From NCBI GenBank assembly GCA_031264825.1, contig JAISDL010000016.1, forward strand, positions 1 to 12,587: DNA of 12,587 nt, in the 5' to 3' direction. This stretch comes from Accumulibacter sp. GTDB lineage: Bacteria; Pseudomonadota; Gammaproteobacteria; Burkholderiales; Rhodocyclaceae. This document shows positions 6,880 to 12,532 of the stretch, in pieces (position 1 is the stretch's first letter; every line of letters starts with the position of its first letter). The notes beneath the pieces were generated by a model. The model made no database searches and was not told the DNA's origin. It was given only the letters and a program-made list of their open reading frames with translations. A program made the translations under genes and the position numbers.

Positions 6880-7590
6880 TTACGCTTCACGCGTTTCAAT
6901 TTTCAATTTCGCCAGTTCGGCACGCAGCGCGCCGATGATCGAATCGTAACGGTGCGTGTCGTCCGCGCTCCCCGCGCCGAAGACCGCCGAACCCGCGACG
7001 AAGGTGTCGGCGCCCGCGCGCGCGATTTCGGCGATGTTCGAGACTTTCACGCCGCCGTCACTCTCGAGCCGAATCTCGCGCCCCGTCTCGCGCGTGTAGG
7101 CGTCGAGCTTCGCGCGCGCTTCCGCGAGCTTTTTCAGGGTCGACGCGATGAAGGTCTGCCCGCCGAAGCCCGGATTGACGCTCATCAGGAGGACGAGGTC
7201 GACGCGGTCGATTTCGTAATCCAGAACGTCAAGCGGCGTCGCGGGGTTGAAAACGAGTCCGGCGCGGCAACCCAAACTGCGGATCAGCGCGAGGCTGCGG
7301 TCGACGTGCCGCGACGCTTCGGGATGGAAGGTGATGAGGTCGGCGCCGGCTTCGGCGAAGTCGGCGATGAGGGCGTCGACCGGCTCGACCATCAGGTGTA
7401 CGTCGATCGGCGCGCGCGTCAGCGGGCGGATCGCCTTGCAGACCATCGGCCCGACCGTCAGATTGGGGACGTAGTGACCGTCCATGACGTCGAAGTGGAT
7501 CCAGTCCGCCCCGGAAGCGAGAACGTCGGTGACTTCTTGCCCGAGCCGGGTAAAGTCGGCTGAAAGGAGGCTGGGCGCGATGAGAAACAT
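6880..7590 (-). CDS. rpe: Ribulose-phosphate 3-epimerase (Rpe)
   Basis: Interconverts ribulose 5-phosphate and xylulose 5-phosphate in the pentose phosphate and Calvin pathways; cytoplasmic TIM-barrel metalloenzyme. The 236-residue protein opens IAPSLLSADF and has IHFDVMDGHYVPNLT (31-45, with metal ligand H32 and catalytic D34), DVHLMVE (63-69, with H65), LMSVNPGFGGQTF (135-147) and ESDGGV (176-181, with catalytic D178). All key residues are present and length is usual. The start ATG at 7590 gives the family N-terminus; the ribosome binding site is weak. It is divergent from tolB, with a 150-bp shared intergenic region. In betaproteobacteria rpe usually begins an rpe-gph-trpE-trpG-trpD-trpC run; here only rpe, trpD and trpC of that run are seen. 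No Calvin-cycle genes are nearby, so a housekeeping role is more likely. Confidence 0.96.
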   Translation of the reverse strand: MFLIAPSLLSADFTRLGQEVTDVLASGADWIHFDVMDGHYVPNLTVGPMVCKAIRPLTRAPIDVHLMVEPVDALIADFAEAGADLITFHPEASRHVDRSLALIRSLGCRAGLVFNPATPLDVLDYEIDRVDLVLLMSVNPGFGGQTFIASTLKKLAEARAKLDAYTRETGREIRLESDGGVKVSNIAEIARAGADTFVAGSAVFGAGSADDTHRYDSIIGALRAELAKLKIETREA

Positions 7591-7659
7591 GAGCTGGGTT
7601 CGGAAATAAAGGAGGATTCTAACCCGAAACCTCGGCGCGTCCGTACATCTCGAAATGGA

Positions 7660-7676
7660 ATTATGCGCGATTATGC
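7660..7676. repeat. Short direct repeat ATTATGC in the rpe-tolB divergent region
   Basis: ATTATGC occurs at 7660-7666 and again at 7670-7676, a spacing of 10 bp or about one helical turn, between the rpe and tolB starts. Such spacing is compatible with a regulator binding site, but seven bases in one place is thin evidence. On the minus strand the same bases give two CATAAT-like hexamers that could also serve as -10 boxes for rpe. Confidence 0.25.
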
Positions 7677-7708
7677 ACCCTTCGCGCGCTCATTGCGGTT
7701 CGAATCGC

Positions 7709-7714
7709 TATAAT
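7709..7714 (+). promoter_or_regulatory. -10 box of the tolB-pal-cpoB promoter
   Basis: A perfect TATAAT lies 26 bp before the tolB start codon. No consensus -35 is found at 16-18 bp; TTGCGG at 7693-7698 is only 10 bp away. Initiation about seven bases downstream would leave a T-rich leader of roughly 20 nt without a Shine-Dalgarno. Confidence 0.5.
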
Positions 7715-7740
7715 GAAATTTTTTTGATTCTTGTTTTTTC

Positions 7741-9033
7741 ATGGCGGGATTTTTTCTGAACCGATTTCGGAGTTTTGGGGCGCTCGCGTGTTGCGTCGGC
7801 TTTTTGGCGGCGCCGGCGCGCGCCGAACTCGTCATCGAAATCACGGGCGCGGGCGCGAGTCGCCTTCCGATCGCGGTCACCGATTTTGCCGGCGAGGCCG
7901 AGTCCGCGCGTCTGGTCGCATCGGTCGTCCGGGGAGACCTCGAACGCACGGGGATGTTCAACATGCTCGCCGCCCCCGGCGTCGCGATGGACGAATCCTC
8001 GGCGCCCAACTACGCCGACTGGAAGTACCGTGGCGCGGACGCGCTCGTCGCCGGCAGCGTCGCGCCGAGCGCCGACGGGCGCCAGGAGGCGCGCTTTCGG
8101 CTTTACGACATCAACCGGGGGCTTCCGCTGGTCGGGTCGGCCTACCTCGCGTCGAAGCCGCTCCTGCGCCTCGCGGGGCACCGCATTTCCGACGCGATCT
8201 ACGAAAAACTGCTCGGCGAACCGGGGGTCTTCTCGACGCGCATCGCGTTTGTCGTCAAGAACGCCTCGAAGAGTTACGAACTGCACATCGCCGACGCCGA
8301 CGGTCAAAACGAGCAGACGGCGCTACGCTCGAAGGAGCCGATCATTTCGCCCGCGTGGTCGCCCGACGGAGCACGGCTCGCCTACGTTTCGTTTGAAAAC
8401 AAAAAGCCCGTCATCTACGTGCATTCGCTCGCGACGGGTAAACGCGCCGTCGTCGCCAACTTCAAGGGGTCGAATTCGGCGCCCGCGTGGGCGCCCGACG
8501 GCGCACGGCTCGCCGTCGTTCTGTCGAGGGACGGCGGGTCGCAGATTTTCACGATCAACGCCGACGGGTCGAACGCGCGGCGCGTGAGCACGGCGAACAG
8601 CATCAACACCGAGCCGTTTTTTTCTCCCGACGGGCGCTTCCTGTATTTCACTTCCGACCGGGGCGGGAGTCCGCAGATCTATCGCGCCGGCGCCAGCGGC
8701 GGCGACGCGCGGCGCGTCACCTTCGAGGGGAATTACAACGTATCGCCGCGCGTCTCTCCCGACGGCAAGAAACTGGCGTTCATCACGCGCAGGGAAGGCG
8801 CTTTCCGCCTTGCCGTCTTGGACCTCGAAAACGGGCAGACGCAGATTCTGACCGATTCGTACAAGGACGAATCGCCTTCTTTCGCCCCCAACGGCCGCAT
8901 GATTCTGATCGCGACGGAAACACGGGGGCGCGGCGTCCTCTCCGCCGTGTCGATCGACGGTCGCGTCAGGCAACGCCTCTCGATCTCGGCCGCCGACGTC
9001 CGCGAACCCGCGTGGGGACCCTTCCAACGCTAA
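7741..9033 (+). CDS. tolB: Tol-Pal system periplasmic protein TolB
   Basis: Periplasmic beta-propeller protein that links the TolQRA inner-membrane motor to the outer-membrane lipoprotein Pal and helps outer-membrane constriction at division. The 430-residue protein has a signal peptide (1-28, cleavage after APARA), then ELVIEITG, the typical start of the mature N-terminal domain (about 29-170). The propeller repeats follow, marked by SPDG, APDG, SPDG, SPDG and APNG at about 207-210, 251-254, 295-298, 339-342 and 382-385, a regular period of 43-44 residues. Length fits the family. The ATG at 7741 is needed to supply the signal peptide, although the preceding bases are T-rich with no ribosome binding site. 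tolQRA normally lie just upstream in proteobacteria; here the upstream neighbour is the divergent rpe. pal follows after 95 bp. Confidence 0.97.
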   Translation: MAGFFLNRFRSFGALACCVGFLAAPARAELVIEITGAGASRLPIAVTDFAGEAESARLVASVVRGDLERTGMFNMLAAPGVAMDESSAPNYADWKYRGADALVAGSVAPSADGRQEARFRLYDINRGLPLVGSAYLASKPLLRLAGHRISDAIYEKLLGEPGVFSTRIAFVVKNASKSYELHIADADGQNEQTALRSKEPIISPAWSPDGARLAYVSFENKKPVIYVHSLATGKRAVVANFKGSNSAPAWAPDGARLAVVLSRDGGSQIFTINADGSNARRVSTANSINTEPFFSPDGRFLYFTSDRGGSPQIYRAGASGGDARRVTFEGNYNVSPRVSPDGKKLAFITRREGAFRLAVLDLENGQTQILTDSYKDESPSFAPNGRMILIATETRGRGVLSAVSIDGRVRQRLSISAADVREPAWGPFQR

Positions 9034-9128
9034 GCGCGCGGGAAAACCATGTTTCGATCCATGCCCTCCATCCCGAACCCCGGCGAAGCCGCACGGGAGG
9101 GAAACCATTCAACCGGAGTGAGTTTTTC

Positions 9129-9644
9129 ATGAATATACGATTTGCCTTCCTTTTGCCGCTGGCTCTTTTGCTGGCCGGATGCCCTTCGACCCCCAGCGGT
9201 CCCGAACAGCCCGACGCGCCGATCGAGACGCGCGTTCCCACCGTGAACGCGGGGTCGGTCGATGGTCGGGACCTGCCCAACGAATTGAGAGACCCGAAAA
9301 ACCTCCTGTCGCAGCGCAGCGTTTATTTCGACTACAACAGCTTCGAAGTCAAGCGCGAGTATCAGGAACTCGTTTCGGCGCACGCGCGCTTTCTGGTGGC
9401 GAACCGGCAGCACAGGATTCTGGTGCAGGGCCACACTGACGAGCGCGGCAGCCGCGAATACAACCTCGCGCTCGGACAAAAGCGCGCCGACGCGGTTCGC
9501 AGGGTGCTCACCGTCCTCGGCGTTCAGGAAGAGCAGATCGAAGCCGTGAGCCTCGGCGAAGAAAAGCCGAAGAACGAGGGACACGACGAGCTTGCGTGGG
9601 CCGAAAACCGCCGCGGTGACATCCTTTACAGGGGAGAATACTGA
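9129..9644 (+). CDS. pal: Peptidoglycan-associated outer-membrane lipoprotein Pal
   Basis: Outer-membrane lipoprotein that binds peptidoglycan and TolB, tethering the outer membrane to the wall. The 171-residue protein has a lipoprotein signal with lipobox LAGC (lipidated C18). The next residue is Pro, not Asp, consistent with outer-membrane sorting. After a Pro-rich linker comes the OmpA-like peptidoglycan-binding domain: VYFDYNSFEV (65-74), GHTDERGSREYNLALGQKRA (101-120), SLGEEKP and ENRRGDI near the end. Length is normal. The start ATG at 9129 is preceded by GGAG (9115-9118), a 10-nt spacing. A longer in-frame reading upstream is just the tolB region in another frame and is rejected. It is co-oriented with tolB and lies two bases from cpoB. 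Confidence 0.97.
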   Translation: MNIRFAFLLPLALLLAGCPSTPSGPEQPDAPIETRVPTVNAGSVDGRDLPNELRDPKNLLSQRSVYFDYNSFEVKREYQELVSAHARFLVANRQHRILVQGHTDERGSREYNLALGQKRADAVRRVLTVLGVQEEQIEAVSLGEEKPKNEGHDELAWAENRRGDILYRGEY

Positions 9645-9646
9645 AA

Positions 9647-10378
9647 ATGCCGTCGCCTCGCGTACTCCTCCTCGCGTTTTTTCTCGTCGTATCCGGCGTC
9701 CCGGAAGCGCGCGCGGGTCTCTTCGACGACGACGAGGCGCGCGAACAGGTTCAAAAGCTCTCGAAGCAACTCGACGAGTGGGTCGATACCGTGACCAAGG
9801 CGCAGATCGACCTGATCAGTCAGCTTCAATCCTTGCGCGAGGAGAACGCCAAGCTGCGCGGACAGGTCGAACTTTTGAGCTTCGAACTCGAAGCCGAGAA
9901 GAAACGCCAGCAGGACTTCTACGTCGACCTCGACGCGCGGCTCCGCAAATTCGAGCCGCAGGCCCCCGACTCGCCGGACGCCCCCGCCGCCGAAGGGAGG
10001 CCGGCGGCGACCGCCGAGGCGCACGATTATGAAACGGCGCTCAAGTATTTTCAGGGCGGAAAGCTCAAGGAAGCGTCGAGGGCGCTCGAATCCTTCGGGA
10101 AGCGCTACCCCAACAGCGCGTTGCTTCCCGACGCGCGCTACTGGCTCGGCAACGCCTATTATTCGCTGAACAACTGCAAAAAATCGATCGAGACGCACAA
10201 ACAGTTCGCCGCGAGATGGCCGCAACACGCCAAATCGCCCGACGCGCTTCTCAGCGTTGCCGCGTGCCAGCAGGAGGCGGGCGACGCGAAGAACGCGAAG
10301 GCGACGCTCGAAGCCCTCGTGAGCCAATACCCGTCGAGTTCGGCCGCTGCGACGGCGAAGCAGCGGATGGGCCAATAG
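9647..10378 (+). CDS. cpoB: Cell division coordinator CpoB (YbgF), Tol-Pal associated
   Basis: Periplasmic protein that works with Tol-Pal to coordinate outer-membrane constriction with peptidoglycan synthesis in the species studied. The 243-residue protein has a signal peptide (1-23, cleavage after ARA) and a heptad-rich N-terminal coiled coil (about 30-103) reading AREQVQKLSKQLDEW and LREENAKLRGQVELL. A Pro/Ala linker (104-125) follows, then tetratricopeptide repeats (126-240): YETALKYFQGGKLKEAS, DARYWLGNAYYSL and KNAKATLEALVSQYP. This is the classic YbgF layout. The ATG is two bases after the pal stop, and the ribosome binding site GGGGAGA (9631-9637) sits inside pal, so the two are co-transcribed. 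The TPR part often has the pattern seen here, ending with an Ala-rich tail. Confidence 0.95.
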   Translation: MPSPRVLLLAFFLVVSGVPEARAGLFDDDEAREQVQKLSKQLDEWVDTVTKAQIDLISQLQSLREENAKLRGQVELLSFELEAEKKRQQDFYVDLDARLRKFEPQAPDSPDAPAAEGRPAATAEAHDYETALKYFQGGKLKEASRALESFGKRYPNSALLPDARYWLGNAYYSLNNCKKSIETHKQFAARWPQHAKSPDALLSVAACQQEAGDAKNAKATLEALVSQYPSSSAAATAKQRMGQ

Positions 10379-10428
10379 CCTCTGTCAGGCCTTGCCGGAC
10401 GCAGCCTGAAGCTCCAAAAGCCCGGATA

Positions 10429-11106
10429 ATGAAAAACCCTGCGGCGCTTGTCCGGCGCGGCGCGGCGCGGACGCTGAAGGTCAGCGAGATTTTCCATTCG
10501 CTGCAGGGCGAGTCGACGCGCGCCGGCTTGCCGACGGTCTTCATCCGTCTCGCGGGCTGCCCCCTGCGTTGCGTCTGGTGCGACACGCGCACCGCGTTTT
10601 CGGGCGGTACACGAATTGATCTCGCCGACATTCTCGCGCGCGTCGGCGAGTACGCGACGCGCTTTGTCTGCGTGACTGGCGGCGAACCGCTCGCGCAGCC
10701 GGAATGCCTGACGCTGCTCACCGACCTGTGCGACGCGGGCTACGACGTTTCGCTCGAAACCTCCGGCGCGCTCGACATTTCCTCCGTCGACCCGCGCGTC
10801 TCGCGCGTCGTCGACCTCAAGGCGCCGGGTTCGGGCGAGTCCGAAAAAAATCACTGGCCGAACGTCGAGGCGCTCAGGGCGAACGACGAAGTGAAATTCG
10901 TCCTCGCACACCGCGCCGATTACGAATGGGCGCGCCGGGTACTCGCCGAACACCGGCTCGACGCGCGTTGCGCCGTCCTCTTTTCCGCCGTCGGCGGCGC
11001 GCTCCCGAATGCGTCCCTCGCGGACTGGATTCTTGAAGACCGGCTCCCCGTCCGCTTTCAAATCCAACTCCATAAAGCGCTCTGGCCGGACTGCGCGGGA
11101 AAATAA
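10429..11106 (+). CDS. queE: 7-carboxy-7-deazaguanine synthase (QueE)
   Basis: Radical SAM enzyme that contracts 6-carboxytetrahydropterin to 7-carboxy-7-deazaguanine on the way to preQ0 and queuosine tRNA modification. The 225-residue protein has FHSLQGEST (22-30), the [4Fe-4S] cluster motif C44-x3-C48-x2-C51 in GCPLRCVWCDT, the GGEP loop (84-87), ETSG (110-113), DLKAPGSGE (129-137) and the C-terminal RFQIQLHKALWP (209-220). The compact C-x3-C-x2-C form is common outside enterics. The ATG at 10429 was chosen because the longer upstream frame is cpoB in another frame. The ribosome binding site is weak and the gap to cpoB is 50 bp. queC follows after 19 bp. Confidence 0.95.
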   Translation: MKNPAALVRRGAARTLKVSEIFHSLQGESTRAGLPTVFIRLAGCPLRCVWCDTRTAFSGGTRIDLADILARVGEYATRFVCVTGGEPLAQPECLTLLTDLCDAGYDVSLETSGALDISSVDPRVSRVVDLKAPGSGESEKNHWPNVEALRANDEVKFVLAHRADYEWARRVLAEHRLDARCAVLFSAVGGALPNASLADWILEDRLPVRFQIQLHKALWPDCAGK

Positions 11107-11115
11107 TGAAACGAA

Positions 11116-11120
11116 AAGGA
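11116..11120 (+). promoter_or_regulatory. Ribosome binding site that sets the TTG start of queC
   Basis: AAGGA five bases ahead of the TTG at 11126. No in-frame ATG or GTG lies between the queE stop and the SGGLDS motif, so the TTG is the best start. Confidence 0.65.
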
Positions 11121-11125
11121 CTCGA

Positions 11126-11881
11126 TTGAACGCCAACAACGCCTCACCCACGCCGCCGCGCGCGGTCATCCTGCTCTCCGGCGGTCTCGATTCGGCGACG
11201 GCTCTGGCCGTCGCGCGCGCGTCAGGCTTCGACTGCCGCTGCCTCTCGTTCAACTACGGGCAGCGCCACGGCGCCGAACTCGAAGCGGCCAGACGCGTCG
11301 CCGCGTCGCTCGGCGCGCGCGAGCACCGGATACTCGATCTTCCGCTGCGGAACTTCGGCGGGTCGGCGCTGACCGACGACGCGATCGACGTTCCGACGAG
11401 CGGAGTCGGCCCCGGCATCCCGAATACCTACGTCCCGGCGCGCAATACGATCCTGCTTTCGCTCGCGCTCGCGTGGGCGGAAGTCCTGGGGAGTCTCGAT
11501 ATCTTCATCGGCGTCAACGCGGTCGATTATTCGGGCTACCCCGATTGTCGGCCCGAATACATCGCGGCCTTCGAAGCGATGGCCAACCTCGCGACGAAGT
11601 CCGGCGTCGAAGGCCGGCGGCTGAAAATCCACGCGCCGCTCCTCGACCTCTCGAAAGCCGAAATCGTCCGCCTCGGGCAATCGCTGGGCGTCGATTACGC
11701 GCTGACGGTCTCGTGCTACCAAGCCGACGCCGAAGGCCGCGCCTGCGGCGTCTGCGATTCGTGCCGCCTGCGGCGCGAAGGCTTCCTCGGTGCCGGTGTC
11801 CCCGACCCGACGAGCTATCAGGTATCAGGAATCAGGAAACAGGAATCAGATCAGTCAGCGGCGGCGTTGCCGCCAGAGTGA
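11126..11881 (+). CDS. queC: 7-cyano-7-deazaguanine synthase (QueC), with an extended C-terminus
   Basis: ATP-dependent enzyme converting 7-carboxy-7-deazaguanine and ammonia to preQ0; cytoplasmic, zinc-containing. The PP-loop SGGLDS is at residues 18-23, then FNYGQRH, IPNTYVPARNT (98-108), GVNAVDYSGYPDCR (129-142) and the zinc site C197, C207, C210, C213 within SCYQADAEGRACGVCDSC. The family end GVPDPTSY is reached at about residue 231. From there the frame continues for about 19 more residues through repeat DNA (a TATCAGG-type 7-mer tract and a GGCGGC hairpin) to the TGA at 11879-11881, so the 251-residue product is longer than the usual roughly 225-230. The catalytic part looks complete. 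Start is TTG at 11126. The tail is low-complexity (Gln, Ser, Ala-rich) and unlikely to be functional. Confidence 0.94.
   Translation: MNANNASPTPPRAVILLSGGLDSATALAVARASGFDCRCLSFNYGQRHGAELEAARRVAASLGAREHRILDLPLRNFGGSALTDDAIDVPTSGVGPGIPNTYVPARNTILLSLALAWAEVLGSLDIFIGVNAVDYSGYPDCRPEYIAAFEAMANLATKSGVEGRRLKIHAPLLDLSKAEIVRLGQSLGVDYALTVSCYQADAEGRACGVCDSCRLRREGFLGAGVPDPTSYQVSGIRKQESDQSAAALPPE
11816..11854 (+). repeat. 7-bp minisatellite, copy 1 (inside the queC 3' end)
   Basis: Five consecutive heptamers TATCAGG, TATCAGG, AATCAGG, AAACAGG, AATCAGA followed by TCAG. It begins at the codons for the natural QueC end (SYQ) and opens the first composite repeat module. Confidence 0.85.
11860..11874. repeat. 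GGCGGC-GTT-GCCGCC hairpin, module 1
   Basis: A perfect 6-bp stem with a 3-nt loop directly after the minisatellite and still inside the queC frame. No T-run follows, so it is not a standard terminator. The same element with loop TTC recurs at 12056-12070 in the same position of module 2. Confidence 0.75.
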
Positions 11882-11894
11882 CGAAACCCCACCA

Positions 11895-11972
11895 GCATAG
11901 GTTGGGGTGAGCGCAGCGATGCCCAACGTTCCGCAGCGTGCATAGGTTGGGGTGAGCGCAGCGATGCCCAAC
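11895..11972 (+). repeat. 33-nt unit array 1 (units A and B)
   Basis: Two identical 33-nt units (11895-11927 and 11940-11972) beginning GCATAGGTTGGGG and ending GATGCCCAAC, separated by the 12-nt spacer GTTCCGCAGCGT, giving a 45-nt period. Each unit can form a GTTGGG/CCCAAC stem around a GAGCGCAGCGA centre. The form resembles widespread intergenic palindromic (REP-like) repeats of environmental proteobacteria. Spacers are near-constant rather than unique, so this is not CRISPR. Confidence 0.85.
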
Positions 11973-11974
11973 AC

Positions 11975-12005
11975 CTCGCTTGCGCGAAGCGCAAGCCACT
12001 TCAGG
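11975..12005 (+). repeat. 31-nt array tail with GCTTGCGC hairpin, copy 1
   Basis: This 31-nt segment recurs exactly at 12241-12271. It holds a perfect 8-bp stem GCTTGCGC/GCGCAAGC around a GAA loop (11978-11996), followed by CACTTCAGG, and in both places closes an array of 33-nt units. Confidence 0.85.
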
Positions 12006-12051
12006 GATCAGGGTTCAGAGGACAGAAGACTGAGGACAGAGGACAGATCAG
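12006..12051 (+). repeat. 7-bp minisatellite, copy 2
   Basis: Six heptamers GATCAGG, GTTCAGA, GGACAGA, AGACTGA, GGACAGA, GGACAGA followed by TCAG. The phase and the closing TCAG are the same as in copy 1, which shows the two tracts are related. A further GATCAGA/AGACAAG pair at 12271-12284 looks like the beginning of a third, cut-short copy. Confidence 0.8.
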
Positions 12052-12055
12052 TTAG

Positions 12056-12070
12056 GGCGGCTTCGCCGCC
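12056..12070. repeat. GGCGGC-TTC-GCCGCC hairpin, module 2
   Basis: Perfect 6-bp stem with a 3-nt loop, in the same position relative to the minisatellite as the hairpin at 11860-11874. About 45 bp of apparently unique sequence (12071-12115) separates it from the next 33-nt unit. Confidence 0.75.
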
Positions 12071-12115
12071 GGAGAAAAATCCACGAGGCGAGCAAGATGC
12101 CCACACTCCCAGAGT

Positions 12116-12238
12116 GCATAGGTTGGGGTGAGCGCAGCGATGCCCAACGTCTCGCAGCGTACATAGGTGGGGGTGAGCGCAGCGAGGCCCAACGTTTCGC
12201 CGCGTGCATAGGTTGGGGTGAGCGCAGCGATGCCCAAC
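12116..12238 (+). repeat. 33-nt unit array 2 (units C, D and E)
   Basis: Three units at 12116-12148, 12161-12193 and 12206-12238 with spacers GTCTCGCAGCGT and GTTTCGCCGCGT, the same 45-nt period as array 1. C and E match units A and B; D has three changes (ACATAGGTGGGGG at its start, GAGGCCCAAC at its end). Because 45 is divisible by three, the array is open in several frames and yields spurious peptides with GWGERSDAQ-like repeats. Confidence 0.85.
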
Positions 12239-12240
12239 AT

Positions 12241-12271
12241 CTCGCTTGCGCGAAGCGCAAGCCACTTCAGG
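12241..12271 (+). repeat. 31-nt array tail with GCTTGCGC hairpin, copy 2
   Basis: Identical over all 31 bases to 11975-12005, with the 8-bp stem at 12244-12262. It closes array 2, as copy 1 closes array 1. Confidence 0.85.
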
Positions 12272-12284
12272 ATCAGAAGACAAG

Positions 12285-12346
12285 AACCGCGAAAAGCGCG
12301 AAAAAGTAAATGCAGACTTTTCGCGTCTTTCGCGTTTTTCGCGGTT
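12285..12346. repeat. CGCGAAAA-type imperfect inverted repeat
   Basis: AACCGCGAAAA at 12285-12295 is the exact reverse complement of 12336-12346, and inside it CGCGAAAA (12297-12304) pairs with TTTTCGCG (12319-12326). The whole 62-bp element could fold into a long, interrupted hairpin. Its right part belongs to the 55-bp direct repeat. Confidence 0.7.
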
Positions 12347-12375
12347 GAAATCGGTTTTTATCGGATCCTTGATAT
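12321..12375 (+). repeat. 55-bp direct repeat, copy 1
   Basis: Begins TCGCGTCTTTCGCG and ends ATCGGATCCTTGATAT. It matches 12533-12587 in 50 of 55 positions without gaps. The two copies enclose the inverted 33-nt-type units F and G. Confidence 0.85.
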
Positions 12376-12382
12376 GCGCATA

Positions 12383-12498
12383 CGGAATCGTTGGGCTTCG
12401 TTCCTCAGCCCAACCTATACCGCCGAGAACGGAGCGGAAACCCATACGCTTGCGGAATCGTTGGGGTTCGCTGCGCTCACCACCAACCTATACCGCCG
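12383..12498 (-). repeat. Inverted pair of 33-nt-type units (F and G), 70-bp period
   Basis: Units F (12390-12418) and G (12460-12491) are reverse-oriented relatives of units A to E: on the minus strand both start ATAGGTTGG, and G keeps the GGTGAGCGCAGCGA centre. F has the better palindrome, GTTGGGCT against AGCCCAAC. Both are flanked by CGGAATCG on the left and ATACCGCCGA on the right, so they form their own tandem of about 70 bp that differs from the forward arrays. Confidence 0.75.
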
Positions 12499-12500
12499 AT

Positions 12501-12520
12501 GGGCACGGCACACCGTGCCC
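12501..12520. repeat. GGGCACGG-CACA-CCGTGCCC hairpin
   Basis: A perfect 8-bp stem with a 4-nt loop, followed by CTAC. Isolated copies of this kind of GC-rich palindrome are common intergenic repeats in environmental proteobacteria, as far as I recall. No T-run follows. Confidence 0.7.
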
Positions 12521-12532
12521 CTACAAATACAC

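Noticed and set aside
7609..7616. AAAGGAGG on the plus strand as a ribosome binding site of a small gene before tolB
   Set aside because: No start codon at suitable distance leads to a sensible frame; it lies in the 5' leader of rpe on the opposite strand and appears accidental.
12097..12309. Small protein with repeated GWGERSDAQ-like segments
   Set aside because: It is the translation of the 33-nt unit array, which stays open because its 45-nt period is divisible by three; reverse-strand frames are open too. No ribosome binding site or conserved fold is seen.
12008..12445. 145-codon minus-strand frame across the repeat region
   Set aside because: It runs through hairpins, minisatellite and units of several repeat classes and reads as low-complexity repeat translation, not a gene.
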